Source: Dermanyssus gallinae (lineage: Eukaryota > Arthropoda > Arachnida > Mesostigmata > Dermanyssidae). Taken from it: a DNA stretch of 64,000 bases. The position numbers and the translations under genes are program-made. The notes beneath the pieces were generated by a model. That model saw nothing but the letters and a program-made list of their open reading frames with translations, ran no database searches and was not told the DNA's origin. Shown here in pieces: positions 50,887 to 61,075 of the stretch (positions are counted from its first letter, which is position 1; every line of letters starts with the position of its first letter). The stretch spans positions 132,001-196,000 of the forward strand of contig QVRM01002276.1 of assembly GCA_003439945.1 (NCBI GenBank). The letters are read 5' to 3'.

Positions 50887-53338
50887 CACTGATTTTATTG
50901 CGCAATGGCTCTGTATTGACAGATATGTAAAATCAGGAAGCTTTATTTGCTGTTTTTCACGTTTCTACTAAACCGTCTTCATGATTAACGGGCACTATTC
51001 ATATTACTGAAGAAGTAATCGCGAATAACGTCTTGATGTTTGTCTATCATTTCAGCTTGAGACCAAGCCAATTAACGGAGATAACGCGGACATCGGTGCC
51101 CGAAGCGTTCTGGGAGGCTTTGGTGGACTGGGATCTGGACTGGGAACTGGACTGGGAAGTGGAGTAGGAACTGGCTTGGGATCTGGAGTAGGCACCGGAC
51201 TGGGATCAAACTTTGGAACCGGAGGATTCGGGCCGGGTTCGACATTCGGTAACACTGGATTCGGGTCCAACCTTGGAGGCGTAGGCACCCCTGGATTTGG
51301 CTCTACCGGATTCGGAACGGGCGGCGGATTTGGATTCCCCAACACCGGTAAGCAAACTAAGTCATGATCGCATCCGTTATGCGCATGGGCGGTGAGTGAG
51401 GGGCAGCTGAGCCCTCTAGTTAAGGTACAGCTACCCCTCAGCGTCCAAGAAAAGCTCCGTAAACGTCCTTCCGTGACGACAAAATGATCAGATCGGCAGG
51501 CCAGACCCTGCGGTCTTTATGAATTACATAGTGAGCGTCCGTACCAAAGTGTTCTGGGTAATAGGGTAACGGTATTATTTTAGGCCTGCCGTGGGCGAAC
51601 TTCGGCAACTTCGGTAATCGGTTCGGCCAGTTTTCGGGACCGGGTATCGGACAGATACCCCAGTTCAACTACGCCACCTACGGCTTCCAACAGCCGCTCG
51701 CTGTTCCCAACTACTCCAAGTTCCTTCTGGGAGGAGTTGGCTCCAACCCGAACATCGCCAGCGACGGACAATTCGCCAACGTCATCCCGAGATTCGGTAA
51801 GGGTGGAAGAACCCTGTCCTTTTTCCACGACCTTTCCTTGCCCTTCCAGAACCTTCCGGACGCTGCATAATTCTGCACGAAGTACATCCTTCTTTATCTG
51901 CCTACACAACAAACCAACCTGATCACGTATAGCCACTATCACCGCACTCTTTCCCTAAACCTATCCACTAATACTAATCGTTCCAACTCACACTCGCCTT
52001 CGACTCACCTTCCACCCTTACTAAGGGTTATGGCATATTTTTGTTTTCTATTTTTAGTCTTGCTGTCATATGTAGTTGTTAATAGTTTAGGCGACTAGAT
52101 TGGATGGTAGATCATGTCATCTACGTTAAATTTCACTTACACATTCGACCGTTTTCTTCTTCAATTCAATCGATTTCAATTTCAATCGACTACCACTCAA
52201 AACGGATTTCCGTAAAATCCCTTTATCCCACGCGTCTAATTTACAAAGAACGCCTATCGTGCGTAAGGCAGCATTGCGGCTGCGCGCTTGTCGCCGAGTT
52301 CTTGTGTTAGGAGCGAAATGAGCTTAGATTTGTTTGTTACCCTCCACGGAGCGCATTACCTATGGGCATCTAGCCGTCTATACATACATTAGCGCAGGAT
52401 TCTTCTGTGACCTCGATACAACCCAGATAGCGTTTCATGCTAATTTACGTCTCGGAACGTGCGCTTGAACGCGAGGACTTTGTTTTCCCCATCACCAAAT
52501 GGTGACGAAGTGTCTTATTCATGGCGCGGCCATTTGGTTGCCCACCTATCTAAAATTTTTGTGCGCCCATACTCACTCTATTCAGTATTTCTAAGACAGT
52601 TTTTGCCACTTGCTTTTTCCATAGCTCCATGCGCCACTGAAAATTGTGCATTCATCTATGAGCTGTATGGAACTGCGCATATATCTATTAGCTGTTGTCT
52701 ATTTACCATTAATATTACTGCCACTGTAATATATTAGAATTAATGTTCCAATGTTCAAGAAGATTGTTTTTGTCTAGACCATCGACCGTTCTCTAGAAGT
52801 TTGAAATCACCGTGAAGCATGTCTTTAATGCACCGAGGGCCAATCATATTGAGATAGCTAGGATTTCTCCAACTGTCCTTGTGGCAGCATGGCCGCTGAC
52901 TGTCAGCCAGGGCATAACTTATCATCTATTCTAAATTAGCATCGCTCAAAGAAAATTCGACCAACAACGAGAATCGAATCAGCGACACTCCCCACCCCTC
53001 CCATTACTCAGATTTCTCAGCATAGACGAGTTTCGCCTTTACTGTAAAACACTAGAGCAGCTATGGTGTGGCATAGGTAACTATAGGCGGTATCTACAGG
53101 CTCCAAACTCAGCAACAGATAAGCGAAGCGGCAGCTAACGTGTGCTGGCTTTCTAGGTTTGGGCTCCGGGTTCGGCGGTCTCGGAAGCGGTCTAGGAAGT
53201 GGTTACGGTGGAGGATTTGGCAACCCCGGCTACGGACAGCGTTCGTATAAGCAGGAGGTCGACCCCGCTTCAGGCAAACAGTCGTACAGCTACTCAGAGA
53301 GTTCCGGCCACGCAAGCTCGTCTGACACTCATCTCTGA
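49046..53338 (+). CDS. secreted glycine-rich protein, isoform A
   Basis: Join 49046-49342, 51056-51347, 51584-51796 and 53157-53338: 984 nt, 327 residues. ATG 49046 (ATCATGG) begins a signal peptide with hydrophobic core CAAALALTVALCG and likely cleavage VLG|Q at 34/35; ATG 49073 is an alternative. A Ser/Thr-rich hydrophilic segment follows (NPDGSTTQTARSS, EATGPDGTTIG), then Gly-Leu/Gly-Phe repeats (GLGSGLGTGLGSGVGTG, GFGSTGFGTGGGFGF), a less repetitive Asn/Phe-rich part, and a Ser/Tyr-rich end with QEVDPASGK. Such proteins in arthropods are usually cuticular, silk-like or tick-cement-like; I cannot choose among these. All junctions are GT-AG with phases 0, 1, 1. Isoform B shares exons 1-3. 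Confidence 0.8.
49378..49512. repeat. (GTT)n array in intron 1
   Basis: TTATTGTGGTTGTTGTTG higher-order repeat of about 20 bp, several copies. Confidence 0.9.
49724..49771. repeat. (AT)n then (GA)n
   Basis: TA array running into GAGAGAGAG. Confidence 0.95.
50851..50885. repeat. (AT)n microsatellite
   Basis: Perfect AT array of 35 bp. Confidence 0.95.
51056..51347 (+). CDS. glycine-rich gene exon 2
   Basis: Acceptor TCATTTCAG|CTT and donor ACCG|GTAAGC. Encodes LETKPINGDNADIGARSVLG and then the Gly-Leu and Gly-Phe repeat domain. Codons are in register with the GGA/GGC repeat, so the frame is secure. Confidence 0.85.
51584..51796 (+). CDS. glycine-rich gene exon 3
   Basis: Acceptor TTATTTTAG|GC and donor TTCG|GTAAGG, phase 1 both sides. 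Encodes LPWANFGNFGNRFGQFSG through PNIASDGQFANVIPRF, the least repetitive part of the protein. Confidence 0.82.
51797..52796. other. intron 3, first part
   Basis: Reading through the exon 3 donor keeps an open frame of about 22 codons (KGGRTLSFFHDLSLPFQNLP) to TAA near 51870. The rest shows nothing. Confidence 0.5.
52797..52992 (-). mobile_element. SINE-A copy in intron 3
   Basis: On the minus strand: B-box-like GATTCGATTCTCG, then TTGAGCGATGC, AATAGATGATAAGTTATG, CAGTCAGCGGCCATGCTGCC, CTAGCTATCTCAATATG and GGCCCTCGGTGCATTAAAG. Matches the copy at 22505-22740 over most of its length. Confidence 0.75.
53157..53338 (+). CDS. glycine-rich gene terminal exon 4A
   Basis: Acceptor GGCTTTCTAG|GT, phase 1, stop TGA 53336-53338. 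Encodes a Gly-rich lead (LGSGFGGLGSGLGSGYGGGF) and then SYKQEVDPASGKQSYSYSES and SG, plus a short unique tail HASSSDTHL. Exon 4B replaces it in isoform B. Confidence 0.82.
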
Positions 53339-53476
53339 GCTGCGAAAGCCGACACATACTGTGATATCATCATGCTCCTGACCGGGCGCAGTGGGTGTGC
53401 AACGAACCAATCGAAGCCTATCGGTGGTACTTTGACACCCCCGTAACCAAGTATCATGTACATGAACAAAGTTGTT

Positions 53477-53482
53477 AATAAA
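53477..53482 (+). other. poly(A) signal for exon 4A
   Basis: AATAAA 139 bp after the exon 4A stop, which would terminate isoform A before exon 4B. Confidence 0.7.
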
Positions 53483-54318
53483 TGTTACCCATCCAAGTGA
53501 CACACAAAGAGTACGTCACGCTGTCTATTTTTGGTGTATGTTTCGTCCGTTTTGCCATTTGTCAGAATAATATTTTTTATTTATTTGTTTTTTTATGCGT
53601 ATATCACATGAAACCGAATAGCACCGGTAGTCTGCGATCTTAAAAGTAAAAAAGAAGTAATATTGTTAAGGTATTTTAAAACATATTTTTAATTTAATAC
53701 TCTATGTATTAAAACATCGCTACACTAAGATAATTTTTCCCGTGTGTTCTTGATCCGTTCAGTGGGCCGTGCAACGACTAAAACTGTTTCGACTCGACAA
53801 CTAGAACGAGGGTAGATTCACTAATTTTATACATATGTGTATTTTTATCGCTAATTTTCGATAAAATCATCCTACACTACCACGTGCCTTCTATAGCTGA
53901 CATCTTATCGCGATTGTGAACATGTTTCTGCGATCCAGATCTATTTTGGCAGACCATTTCTTTATTTTTTTTTGGAGTAAGTAGATGAGCCGCCGCCTTT
54001 TCGGCCATACAGCGCTAGTAACTCCATAGCTAGGTGTTAGGATTAATAAACTCAGACACAGTCATTTCATCCAGTTATATATATATAGTCGCCAGGACTA
54101 GTTCGTTAAACATGGTTGCCATCTACATTAGATTATAAATCATACGGCTGAGAGTCAGCGACCATGGTGCTGTCACAAGAACTGTTGGGCACATTCTCGC
54201 TCTACTTTAAAAGCCTCTGATAAAAAAGAGTGACATGCGTATCTAGGTATACAATTATTTATAATGTTTTTTATTTTTTTATTTATTTATAATTTGTATG
54301 TCATACTTTTAATTCAGG

Positions 54319-54319
<1 letters not shown>
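53483..54319. other. spacer between alternative last exons
   Basis: A weak SINE-A-like body fragment lies at 54095-54200 (ATAAATCATACGGCTGAGAG, TCAGCGACCATG). No exon seen. Confidence 0.45.

Positions 54320-54354
<35 letters not shown>
54320..54354. repeat. (AT)n microsatellite
   Basis: Perfect AT array of 35 bp. Confidence 0.95.
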
Positions 54355-54358
<4 letters not shown>

Positions 54359-54589
54359 CTCGCAATATAGTTTACGATCCAAAAAGTAAAACAAAAGCAA
54401 TGTTGTTAGGGTATTTTAAAACATATTTTTATTTTAACAGAAAAATGCTATTTCTAGAGCAATATCGCTGATGTGGTGACCTTCACCACATCTTTCGGTT
54501 ACTTACAAGCTACAGGATTCCCATATTTAGCATTGTTTAGCATAAATCAGACTCAGTTACCCTAATACACGCGTCAATGTTAGTCTTTA

Positions 54590-55473
54590 CAGGGTGTTGC
54601 AGGAATATTTGAAGCCCGATATACAGAATTGTAGAGCTCGTTAAAGCAAATATTTTTTCCAATGGAACATGGTCTCTGAGAAGTCTTGTTACGGAGTGAG
54701 AGTGAAATTACTACAATTTGTGACACTGGTGTTTTTGCCCGACATAGGAGCACAAAATGTGCTGTTGCGAGACAACCAGTCTTCCTAGACAGAAACTAAG
54801 CACACCATCGTGTTCGTGATAAAATTCTGCTCCTCTCTCTCAATCTGAAGAATATGCAAGCCCGGTCAGAAGACGCGACATGGTCGCTTAAAAGAGAATT
54901 CGCCAAAAATAAAGTTCTTTATTAGCGTTCACGCCAAATACTTTAGAATCATAACCCTACAACCACTCACAGCGCTCAAAACGGACATATTCGGCCAATG
55001 CGCAATTCATGGCGACCATTTTGGTACCAAACATATGTCCATGCGAGCTGTGGTTGCGGAGTAATTACGATTTTTCGGAGGGCATGTCCAGATTAAGTGC
55101 ATGTAAAATGACTGTGTGGCGACGTTCACTACCGCCGATGTGTCGCGCGACAGCCGCAGCGCGTCATTTTACATCACTTATCTGGACATGCCTCGAAAAT
55201 GTTTACTCGCAACCAAGCCGCATGCATATTTTGGTACAAATGATCGCAGAATGGCGATCACTTGGTACAAACATTGTCCTCAGATGGAGCAGAATTTATC
55301 ACATGGGTGCTTAGTTAGACTGGTTCTCTCGAACAGCACATGTTGTGCCCTTGCGGCAAAACCACAATTTGTAATTTCTTCATCGAACAAACTCTCAGAG
55401 ACCATGTTCCATTGAAAAAATATTGCTTACGAGCTCTACATCTGTATACGGGCTTCAATATCCTGCCACCCTG
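54590..55473. mobile_element. Foldback-B: inverted-repeat transposon
   Basis: 884 bp with ends CAGGGTGTTGCAGGAATATT (left) and, read inward from the right, CAGGGTGGCAGGATATTGAA, flanked by TA at 54588-54589 and 55474-55475. Arms share TGTAGAGCTCGT, ATTTTTT..CAATGGAACATG and ATGGTCTCTGAGA. An inner inverted repeat lies at about 55060-55190 (CATGTCCAGATTAAGTGCAT against CACTTATCTGGACATG). No transposase frame. Its first seven bases equal those of Foldback-A. Confidence 0.85.
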
Positions 55474-56076
55474 TACTCGTTACAGTGTGTGATTATTAGC
55501 GTACCACTTTGTTCTTTAAAGAACTTAATACCGGCATTAAATTGCAAGATCTTGAAGGCCAATGAGTGTCCCCCATACGAGATTATCCCTACCGGCACTG
55601 TGTAGCTTTTGGCACTATCTTGTTAAAACCAGAATCCATTCGCATCGATTCCGTCCAAGTGCGGCCAGAGAAAAACAAGGATCTACCTGCGGCAACGCTT
55701 GCTATTTATCGTGGAGTGAAAAACACATGGCACATGAAACGGCTCTTCGAGAACTACGTACTGTCTCGGAAGCCCGATTGACCAACTCCAGCCGCCCCTA
55801 ATGGTTCGCAGGCTACGATGTGGATACCTGGCCGTATCTGACCATAAAATACACCAGGTTGATTTCCGCAAAAGACCCAGTTGTTGAGCACGTTATTGAA
55901 CCTACCCGCAAATGTGCCGGCCTGCGCTTGGGAGCACCCGTTCGCAGCGCAAGATTCTTGTTTCCGTTTCGGCTGATAAATGTGCCAAATAGTTCTTACA
56001 GGAAAGACTCTCGCTTGACGTCCAACGCTTATACTTATGAGAAATAAACGTCTATATGTACATATATACACACACG
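55474..56076. other. no gene seen
   Basis: Short unrecognised open frames within the intron leading to exon 4B. Confidence 0.5.

Positions 56077-56106
<30 letters not shown>
56077..56106. repeat. (AT)n microsatellite
   Basis: Short TA array flanked by CACA and CATA repeats. Confidence 0.9.
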
Positions 56107-56110
<4 letters not shown>

Positions 56111-56642
56111 CATACATACGTTTTTTTAATTCGGCAAAACAAAAAACGACGGCAAGTATTTGAAAACATCGTCATTCTAAGTTATTTTATATTGATATCT
56201 CTCAGAGAGTGGAGCTAATTGAGCAATATTAGTGAAATTTGTTTGAAAAATAAATTTGTGGGCGCTTGATCTCTCAGAAAGCAGATGTTCCGTGGGCATT
56301 TCGTTCGCGCAACTTGACGCCCTGGATTTTTCTGTGGGGTTTTTAGATAAGCAAGGTATTATATTCGCCAGTAAGCCCGCTTTCATTGACTAACTAAGTT
56401 AATCAGCTAAAATAAAGTATTCAGCTGGAGATTTTAAAAGTTGTGCCCAAGATGTGCCAAAGAGTTATTAAAAAAATTGTATCTGATATAGACAGTGCCG
56501 AAGAATTCCGGGGTGACCACATTCCTGACATCACGTTCGGCGTACACGTTACTTTCTAAGAAAATGTTTGACAATACCTAGCTTACCCTGTCATTCAGGT
56601 ATCTATAAATATATATTTCTTTACTCTCTCAATTGACTCTTG

Positions 56643-56645
<3 letters not shown>

Positions 56646-56715
<70 letters not shown>
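56646..56715. repeat. (AT)n microsatellite
   Basis: Perfect AT array of about 70 bp, 80 bp before the exon 4B acceptor. Confidence 0.97.
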
Positions 56716-56717
<2 letters not shown>

Positions 56718-56792
56718 TATGTAGATATCGATCTGCACATATATATAGAGGTTGCTAATAAACAAGACTACCCTACGTTGTGTAACTTGTAG

Positions 56793-56962
56793 GAACGCTG
56801 AATACTGGTTTCGGGCCATCGACATCGTTTACTGGTCCTGGCTTCGGACCGTCGACGGGCTTTAGCGGTTTCGGCCTTGGCGGACGTGGAACTCACAAGA
56901 CCGAGGTCGACCCTCACACCGGCAAAACGACCCACACATATACTGAGACCAGTGGTCGCTAA
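56793..56962 (+). CDS. glycine-rich gene alternative terminal exon 4B
   Basis: Acceptor TGTAACTTGTAG|GA, phase 1, stop TAA 56960-56962. Encodes TLNTGFGPSTSFTGPGFGPS, then FSGFGLGGRG, HKTEVDPHTGKTTHTYTETS and GR. Joined after exon 3 it gives isoform B, 972 nt and 323 residues. The C-terminal block aligns with that of exon 4A at K.EVDP..GK....Y.E.SG, with most differences Ser/Thr exchanges. This supports ancient exon duplication with both copies under selection. Confidence 0.78.
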
Positions 56963-57078
56963 ACGCTGAACCTTTTTGCCAACACCGACATCAGCAACAA
57001 ACCAAAACGGAATGAACAAGGGACACAGTCACAGGAGAAGGGCGAGCTGAAACATAACGAGCAATCGACCAAAAATTG

Positions 57079-57084
57079 ATTAAA
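57079..57084 (+). other. candidate poly(A) signal for exon 4B
   Basis: ATTAAA 117 bp after the exon 4B stop. Confidence 0.5.
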
Positions 57085-57097
57085 ATGCTAAAGTGGT

Positions 57098-57165
57098 TTT
57101 GATTTATTTATTTGTCGCTCGACATGTATACCTAAATACACATGCCACTCTTTTATTTAATTGGT
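57098..57165 (-). mobile_element. LINE 3' tail, second copy
   Basis: GATTTATTTATTTGTCGCTC and CCTAAATACACATGCCACTC match 16165-16225 (CCTAAATACACATGTCACCC). It is the minus-strand 3' end of the LINE type at 16160-16582. Confidence 0.55.
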
Positions 57166-57224
57166 ATTGCCAATCCATTCGCGCAGCGCATTGTGTGCGC
57201 AAAGCTATACATGTGAACAAGACT

Positions 57225-57300
57225 GTAGGCTTACCTGAATATTGGTGACCTGTGAGTCGGAAATTTGACCATCAGCAGTGAAGGCGACTCGCCATCTTTC
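57225..57300 (-). other. exon-like repeat, copy 1
   Basis: On the minus strand RWRVAFTADGQISDSQVTN is followed by IQ and the donor-like CAG|GTAAGC. A diverged copy with the same boundary is at 58565-58640. Confidence 0.3.
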
Positions 57301-57371
57301 TTTGCTTAATAGGCGGCAAGACGTGACGGAACAGTCGTCCTCTCAGAGTCAAGACTCCTGTGATTGGTGAT

Positions 57372-57398
57372 TATATATATATATATATATATATATAC
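57372..57398. repeat. (AT)n microsatellite
   Basis: Perfect AT array of 27 bp. Confidence 0.95.
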
Positions 57399-57429
57399 AA
57401 ATTGTCAAAGCTATCGTTGAAACACACTG

Positions 57430-57560
57430 GCAGAAGTAGAGGGGAATCAGTACGCTGTGATAGACCATAAGAATAAAAAGACGCGAGACAAAATTGAGTA
57501 AATTATGCGCTGCCAAATACAATGATTACGAATAAAGCGAGAGAGAAGAGCAGATAAATG
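57430..57560 (+). repeat. dispersed repeat C, copy 1
   Basis: GGGAATCAGTACGCTGTGAT, AATTGAGTAAATTATGCGCT and ATTACGAATAAAGCGAGAG correspond to 61768-61870 (AACATCAGTACGCTGCTATA, GAATGAACCGTGCGCTGCTA). Confidence 0.55.
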
Positions 57561-57593
57561 CTTATAAAATTGAGGTGCGATTCTTTGCCAGCT

Positions 57594-57596
57594 ATA

Positions 57597-57628
<32 letters not shown>

Positions 57629-57641
57629 CGTATATATATTC
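57594..57641. repeat. (AT)n at a LINE 3' end
   Basis: TA array with ATGTAT and ACGTAT breaks, directly at the 3' end of the minus-strand LINE. Confidence 0.95.
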
Positions 57642-58360
57642 AGATTCAGAACGTGGTTTATTTGCGAAACTGCATTACAAATGCTATGTTTTCGAAAAAA
57701 AAAACACATTTTATAAAATCAAGTGAATTTACACAGTTACATGGTTATATATACAGGTGTGTACACAGTAAACCGGTGATCAGTTCATCGGTGTGATTCA
57801 GCATTGTAGCAAGGAAATACGCTCGTCACATCAGTATTGCTGACCCTTTGTATCGTGGCTCCTATAACTCATGAATCAATTACCATCCCCGCAGCTCTTA
57901 ACTTCACAACGTCTGCTAATACCCTCATCGATATGTTATACCAGAGCCGGAAGCAAGATACTTTTTAATTCCCGCACAAATATACTCACAGAGGAGAGAG
58001 ATCGTATGCGTCCTGGTAGAGCGCTCCAAACATGCGGCAGCCGACATAATAGGGAATGAGACCTAGGTCTCTTTTTGGTCCGCGGTATCACAAATACTGT
58101 CGCTCTACGCAGTTGCTTTCTCCGCCTAGGTACCAAGGGAAATACTATATCCGCCGGTAGTAAACCACTAGAGGTTTTGTAGGCAAAGCGTGGCCACTCT
58201 AAGAATATATATTTTGTAAACTGGTAAAAGGTCATAAGCAGCGAACAGATCACTAACTGACTCGTAGCGCCGTCGGGAGAAGATGGTACGAAGTGCATCA
58301 TTTTGAATCACCTGGACCCTTCGTAGAATGCCTCTGTACCCACCACCCTAACAACAGAAC
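57640..58360 (-). mobile_element. LINE RT C-terminal remnant and 3' tail
   Basis: Read on the minus strand the coding part gives IQNDALRTIFSRRRYESVSD with LFAAYDLLPVYKIYILRVAT in one frame. After a shift comes RSHSLLCRLPHVWSALPGRI, RSLSSVSIFVRELKSIL and a stop at 57936. The pattern (IQ...R.I....R..S....L..L..L.V, then W..LP..IR....S...F...LK) is the post-RT region of CR1/Jockey-like LINEs. The 3' tail has GCAAATAAACCACGTTCTGA and ends at a TA array. The tail recurs at 40640-40725. Confidence 0.7.
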
Positions 58361-58450
58361 ACCATAACATAAAATAGATAAAAAATAGGGTCTTGTAGAC
58401 ATTTAAAGGTCCCTCAACTGAGAACCCCCACCTGCCTTAACCTTCGGCAA

Positions 58451-58475
58451 AGATATATATATATATACATATATT
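58451..58475. repeat. (AT)n microsatellite
   Basis: Short TA array. Confidence 0.9.
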
Positions 58476-58564
58476 TGAAACTGCTATGAACTACCAAAAA
58501 AAAATACGATTACCATAGGATTAGGCTTGAGGAATGCCTTCATAATCAAGTGGTACACTACAAG

Positions 58565-58640
58565 TGTGAAAAATATTCTGTAGGCCTACCTGCGGATGGT
58601 GACATGTGATGCGGCGCAAAGGAGGTCGAGGCAGTGAACG
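58565..58640 (-). other. exon-like repeat, copy 2
   Basis: On the minus strand CRRRVAFTASTSFAPHHMSP and SA precede donor-like GCAG|GTAGG. It is similar to 57225-57300 at RRVAFTA and at the boundary CAGGTARGCCTACAG. Confidence 0.3.
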
Positions 58641-58859
58641 CGACACGCCGTCTGCAATGGGTTTTCGTCCTGCAGAGAGGTGTAACGAAAAGGTGGTGAA
58701 AACTGTGCGAAAAGAGCACTGCGGGTATTTTGAGCGGCCATTTTGGCATGCCTTAGTGGCTATCTAGGACGGGCGATTAGCAAATAGTTAAAAAGAGGCC
58801 ACAGATTTATACAAACAATGGCAACGTTTAAAGGGTGAAAGCTATAAACAACAAGTAGA

Positions 58860-60164
58860 AACACTTGCTGGGCTTATGGAGGCCAACAACAACGACGTTT
58901 ATCCGCTTACTAAGCTGTAGAAATCACATATGCAGAAAAGGGTACCCTGGAGGGCAATTGTATACGTTCAGAGAGCCAAGTAAGGCCCACCTGAGCTAGA
59001 TCAACTTGCTTAACTAGAAAAGGATAACGAAGACAAGAGTGAAGACAACCCCGAGTGGAGAAAAAAAAGACAGACCCAAGCAGGGGCAGCCAAGGACTAG
59101 AACTACCCTGCAGGCAGAAATTATTGGGCTCTCGAGCGCACATAACCTTAAATGAGCAAACTTCCAAGATATAAAAAGAAGATAAGATTGCGCATGCGGC
59201 AGAGAGCACAGCTATATTTCAGGTAAGTACGAAGAGGAAAATATCTGCCACCCCGACATCCCAGGAAGACTCAAGTTTAAGAGAGCGTGGCACACTTCAC
59301 ACGGGCCGTAAGACCAAGGCCGCGAGAAAGACTTGTAAAAGCACAAAGCTGACTGCATACGACGCAGAAGCACTTGTGGACCTGAAGGCGGTGGCATATC
59401 TTCTCAAGGGCTTAAAGGAAATGCACAAAACTACTCCAAAAACGACCAATCTAGAAATAATTAAAAAGTAGCAAGAAAAAATTGGGCACGGGTTAAAATA
59501 GACAAAGAACATTGAGGGCTAGATCGCGATACGGGAACGCTGCCAGAAGAGGGTAAGAGAAACCAACACGATGCAAAAAATGCATGCGAACGTATTGTGT
59601 CAGGGAACGCATAAGCCGGCAAAACACCAAAAGATATTCAGGTCCCACCCCGACTGTCGTCCCTACATGCTATCAACCCGTTCCTAACGACAGACAAGAT
59701 TGAAGAGAAGTTGCGGGGAATACTCCTACATGAGAACTAAAACTCCAGGCTAATCAAGAACTGGGCCAGCTGGCAGTGCTGGGTTACGTTTCTAAAAGAT
59801 AGTCCAGATTGTTGTAAAGGGGCATACAGCTCGCATCCCCGCATGCCCTCTCTCAACTTCCCGTGGACACAAAATAATAAGCGGAAGAGAAAACACAGAC
59901 CGAACAAGCACAAAACAAAGTCGACTGGAAGACACAGGGACGCAGAGGTGCGGCAAGGGACTGACCCAGACGGACCTAGTCTGAGAAGTAACGTAACGAA
60001 GAGAGACAGACATGGTCGCGTTTAGCGAGTCAAGTAAGAAGCTAGCGGGAAGAGCTAATAATTGGGTGGCAGACTCCGCATACGACACCTGGACTCATAG
60101 TCAATCAAACCATAAAAGTACAAAAAGAAAGTGGACTAAGATTTTGCTGGATTGAAATATAATT
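58860..60164. other. possible LINE ORF1 region
   Basis: Upstream of the R1-like EN/RT remnant. Purine-rich, with scattered short frames and no motif strong enough to name. Confidence 0.3.
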
Positions 60165-61075
60165 GGTAAGGATGGTATATTTACTTCTACTATGTAAACC
60201 CCAACTACATGGAGTTTTACAAACTACTGTCCAATGTCACGAAATATATACTAAACATGAAACCGGAAACAGGATTGTTAATTACTGAACTCGACAGCGT
60301 AGATATGGGGCTCCCAGCAAACAAACAATTGAGGGGGAACTCTATTATAATGGGCAGCGCAAATGACTTGTACATCCTCCAGATCGCGCGGAAGGTGTCA
60401 AGCTGGACGACCCTCGTGGAGAAGCAGGGCTGCTGACAACAAATCCAAGTGCTGGCAAGAGCTTCTAGAACAGATCCAAAAGGCCCCTGGGAGTCTACGC
60501 GTTACCTCGGTGTACTCGACAAACAGGAAACAATCGACAGCTTTTTTAAACGATTTCTGACCCACAACTCCACAAAGAGTAGAGGACGAAATCCCGGCAA
60601 TCCAGCAGCTCGAGGTTCGACTAGCAGTTAAAATGCTCGGAAAAAGCCCCACGCCATGACGACGCCATTAGGCATTTCTTCAAAGAACACTTTGTTGCAG
60701 TTGCGGAAGTATTGTATTATTGATGAAGGGTTTCCGCTAGAATTAAAAATTAAATCAGAAAGAAACAAAGTGAAATTGTCTTTATCCCCAAAATAAATGG
60801 AGGGTGCCGGCCAATCTATGTATTTTGCGCGTTAGCCAAGGAATATAAACCCATCCTCTAGGAAGGGTTCAGGCTCTTTGCGGAGAAGTGCTGTCAGCGG
60901 CACAGTTTGGATTCCGTAAACGCAGATCGGTTCTAACGGCAATCCAAAGGGTCCTCAGTAGAGCCCAGTGGGTGCCTACATTTACCCTCTGTTGAGGGAA
61001 GAGCTAGTCATGGTCACCCTTTTAAATGTGAGGAACACCTTCAACAGCCTACCATGGAAGACCTCTCTGGACACT
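60165..61075 (+). mobile_element. R1-like LINE endonuclease and RT remnant
   Basis: In 5'-3' order: YFYYVNPNYMEFYKLLSNVT and ETGLLITELDSVDMGLPANK (AP-endonuclease-like, corresponding to GD.N....WG), NKSKCWQELLEQIQKAPG (the EN-RT linker around W..L), DEIPAIQQLEVRLAVKMLGK, LSAAQFGFRKRRSVLTAI (RT motif 2-like) and VTLLNVRNTFNSLPW (RT motif A, normally D..NAFN.). Frame changes and stops separate the pieces, and the motif-A Asp is replaced by Asn, so it is dead. R1-like clade is inferred from FGFRKRRS and VRN.FNS.PW. Confidence 0.7.

Larger units (their letters stand above)
49513..51055. other. remainder of intron 1, no exon seen
   Basis: TA arrays at 49724-49753 (followed by GA repeats) and 50851-50885. 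Nothing else is supported. Confidence 0.5.
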
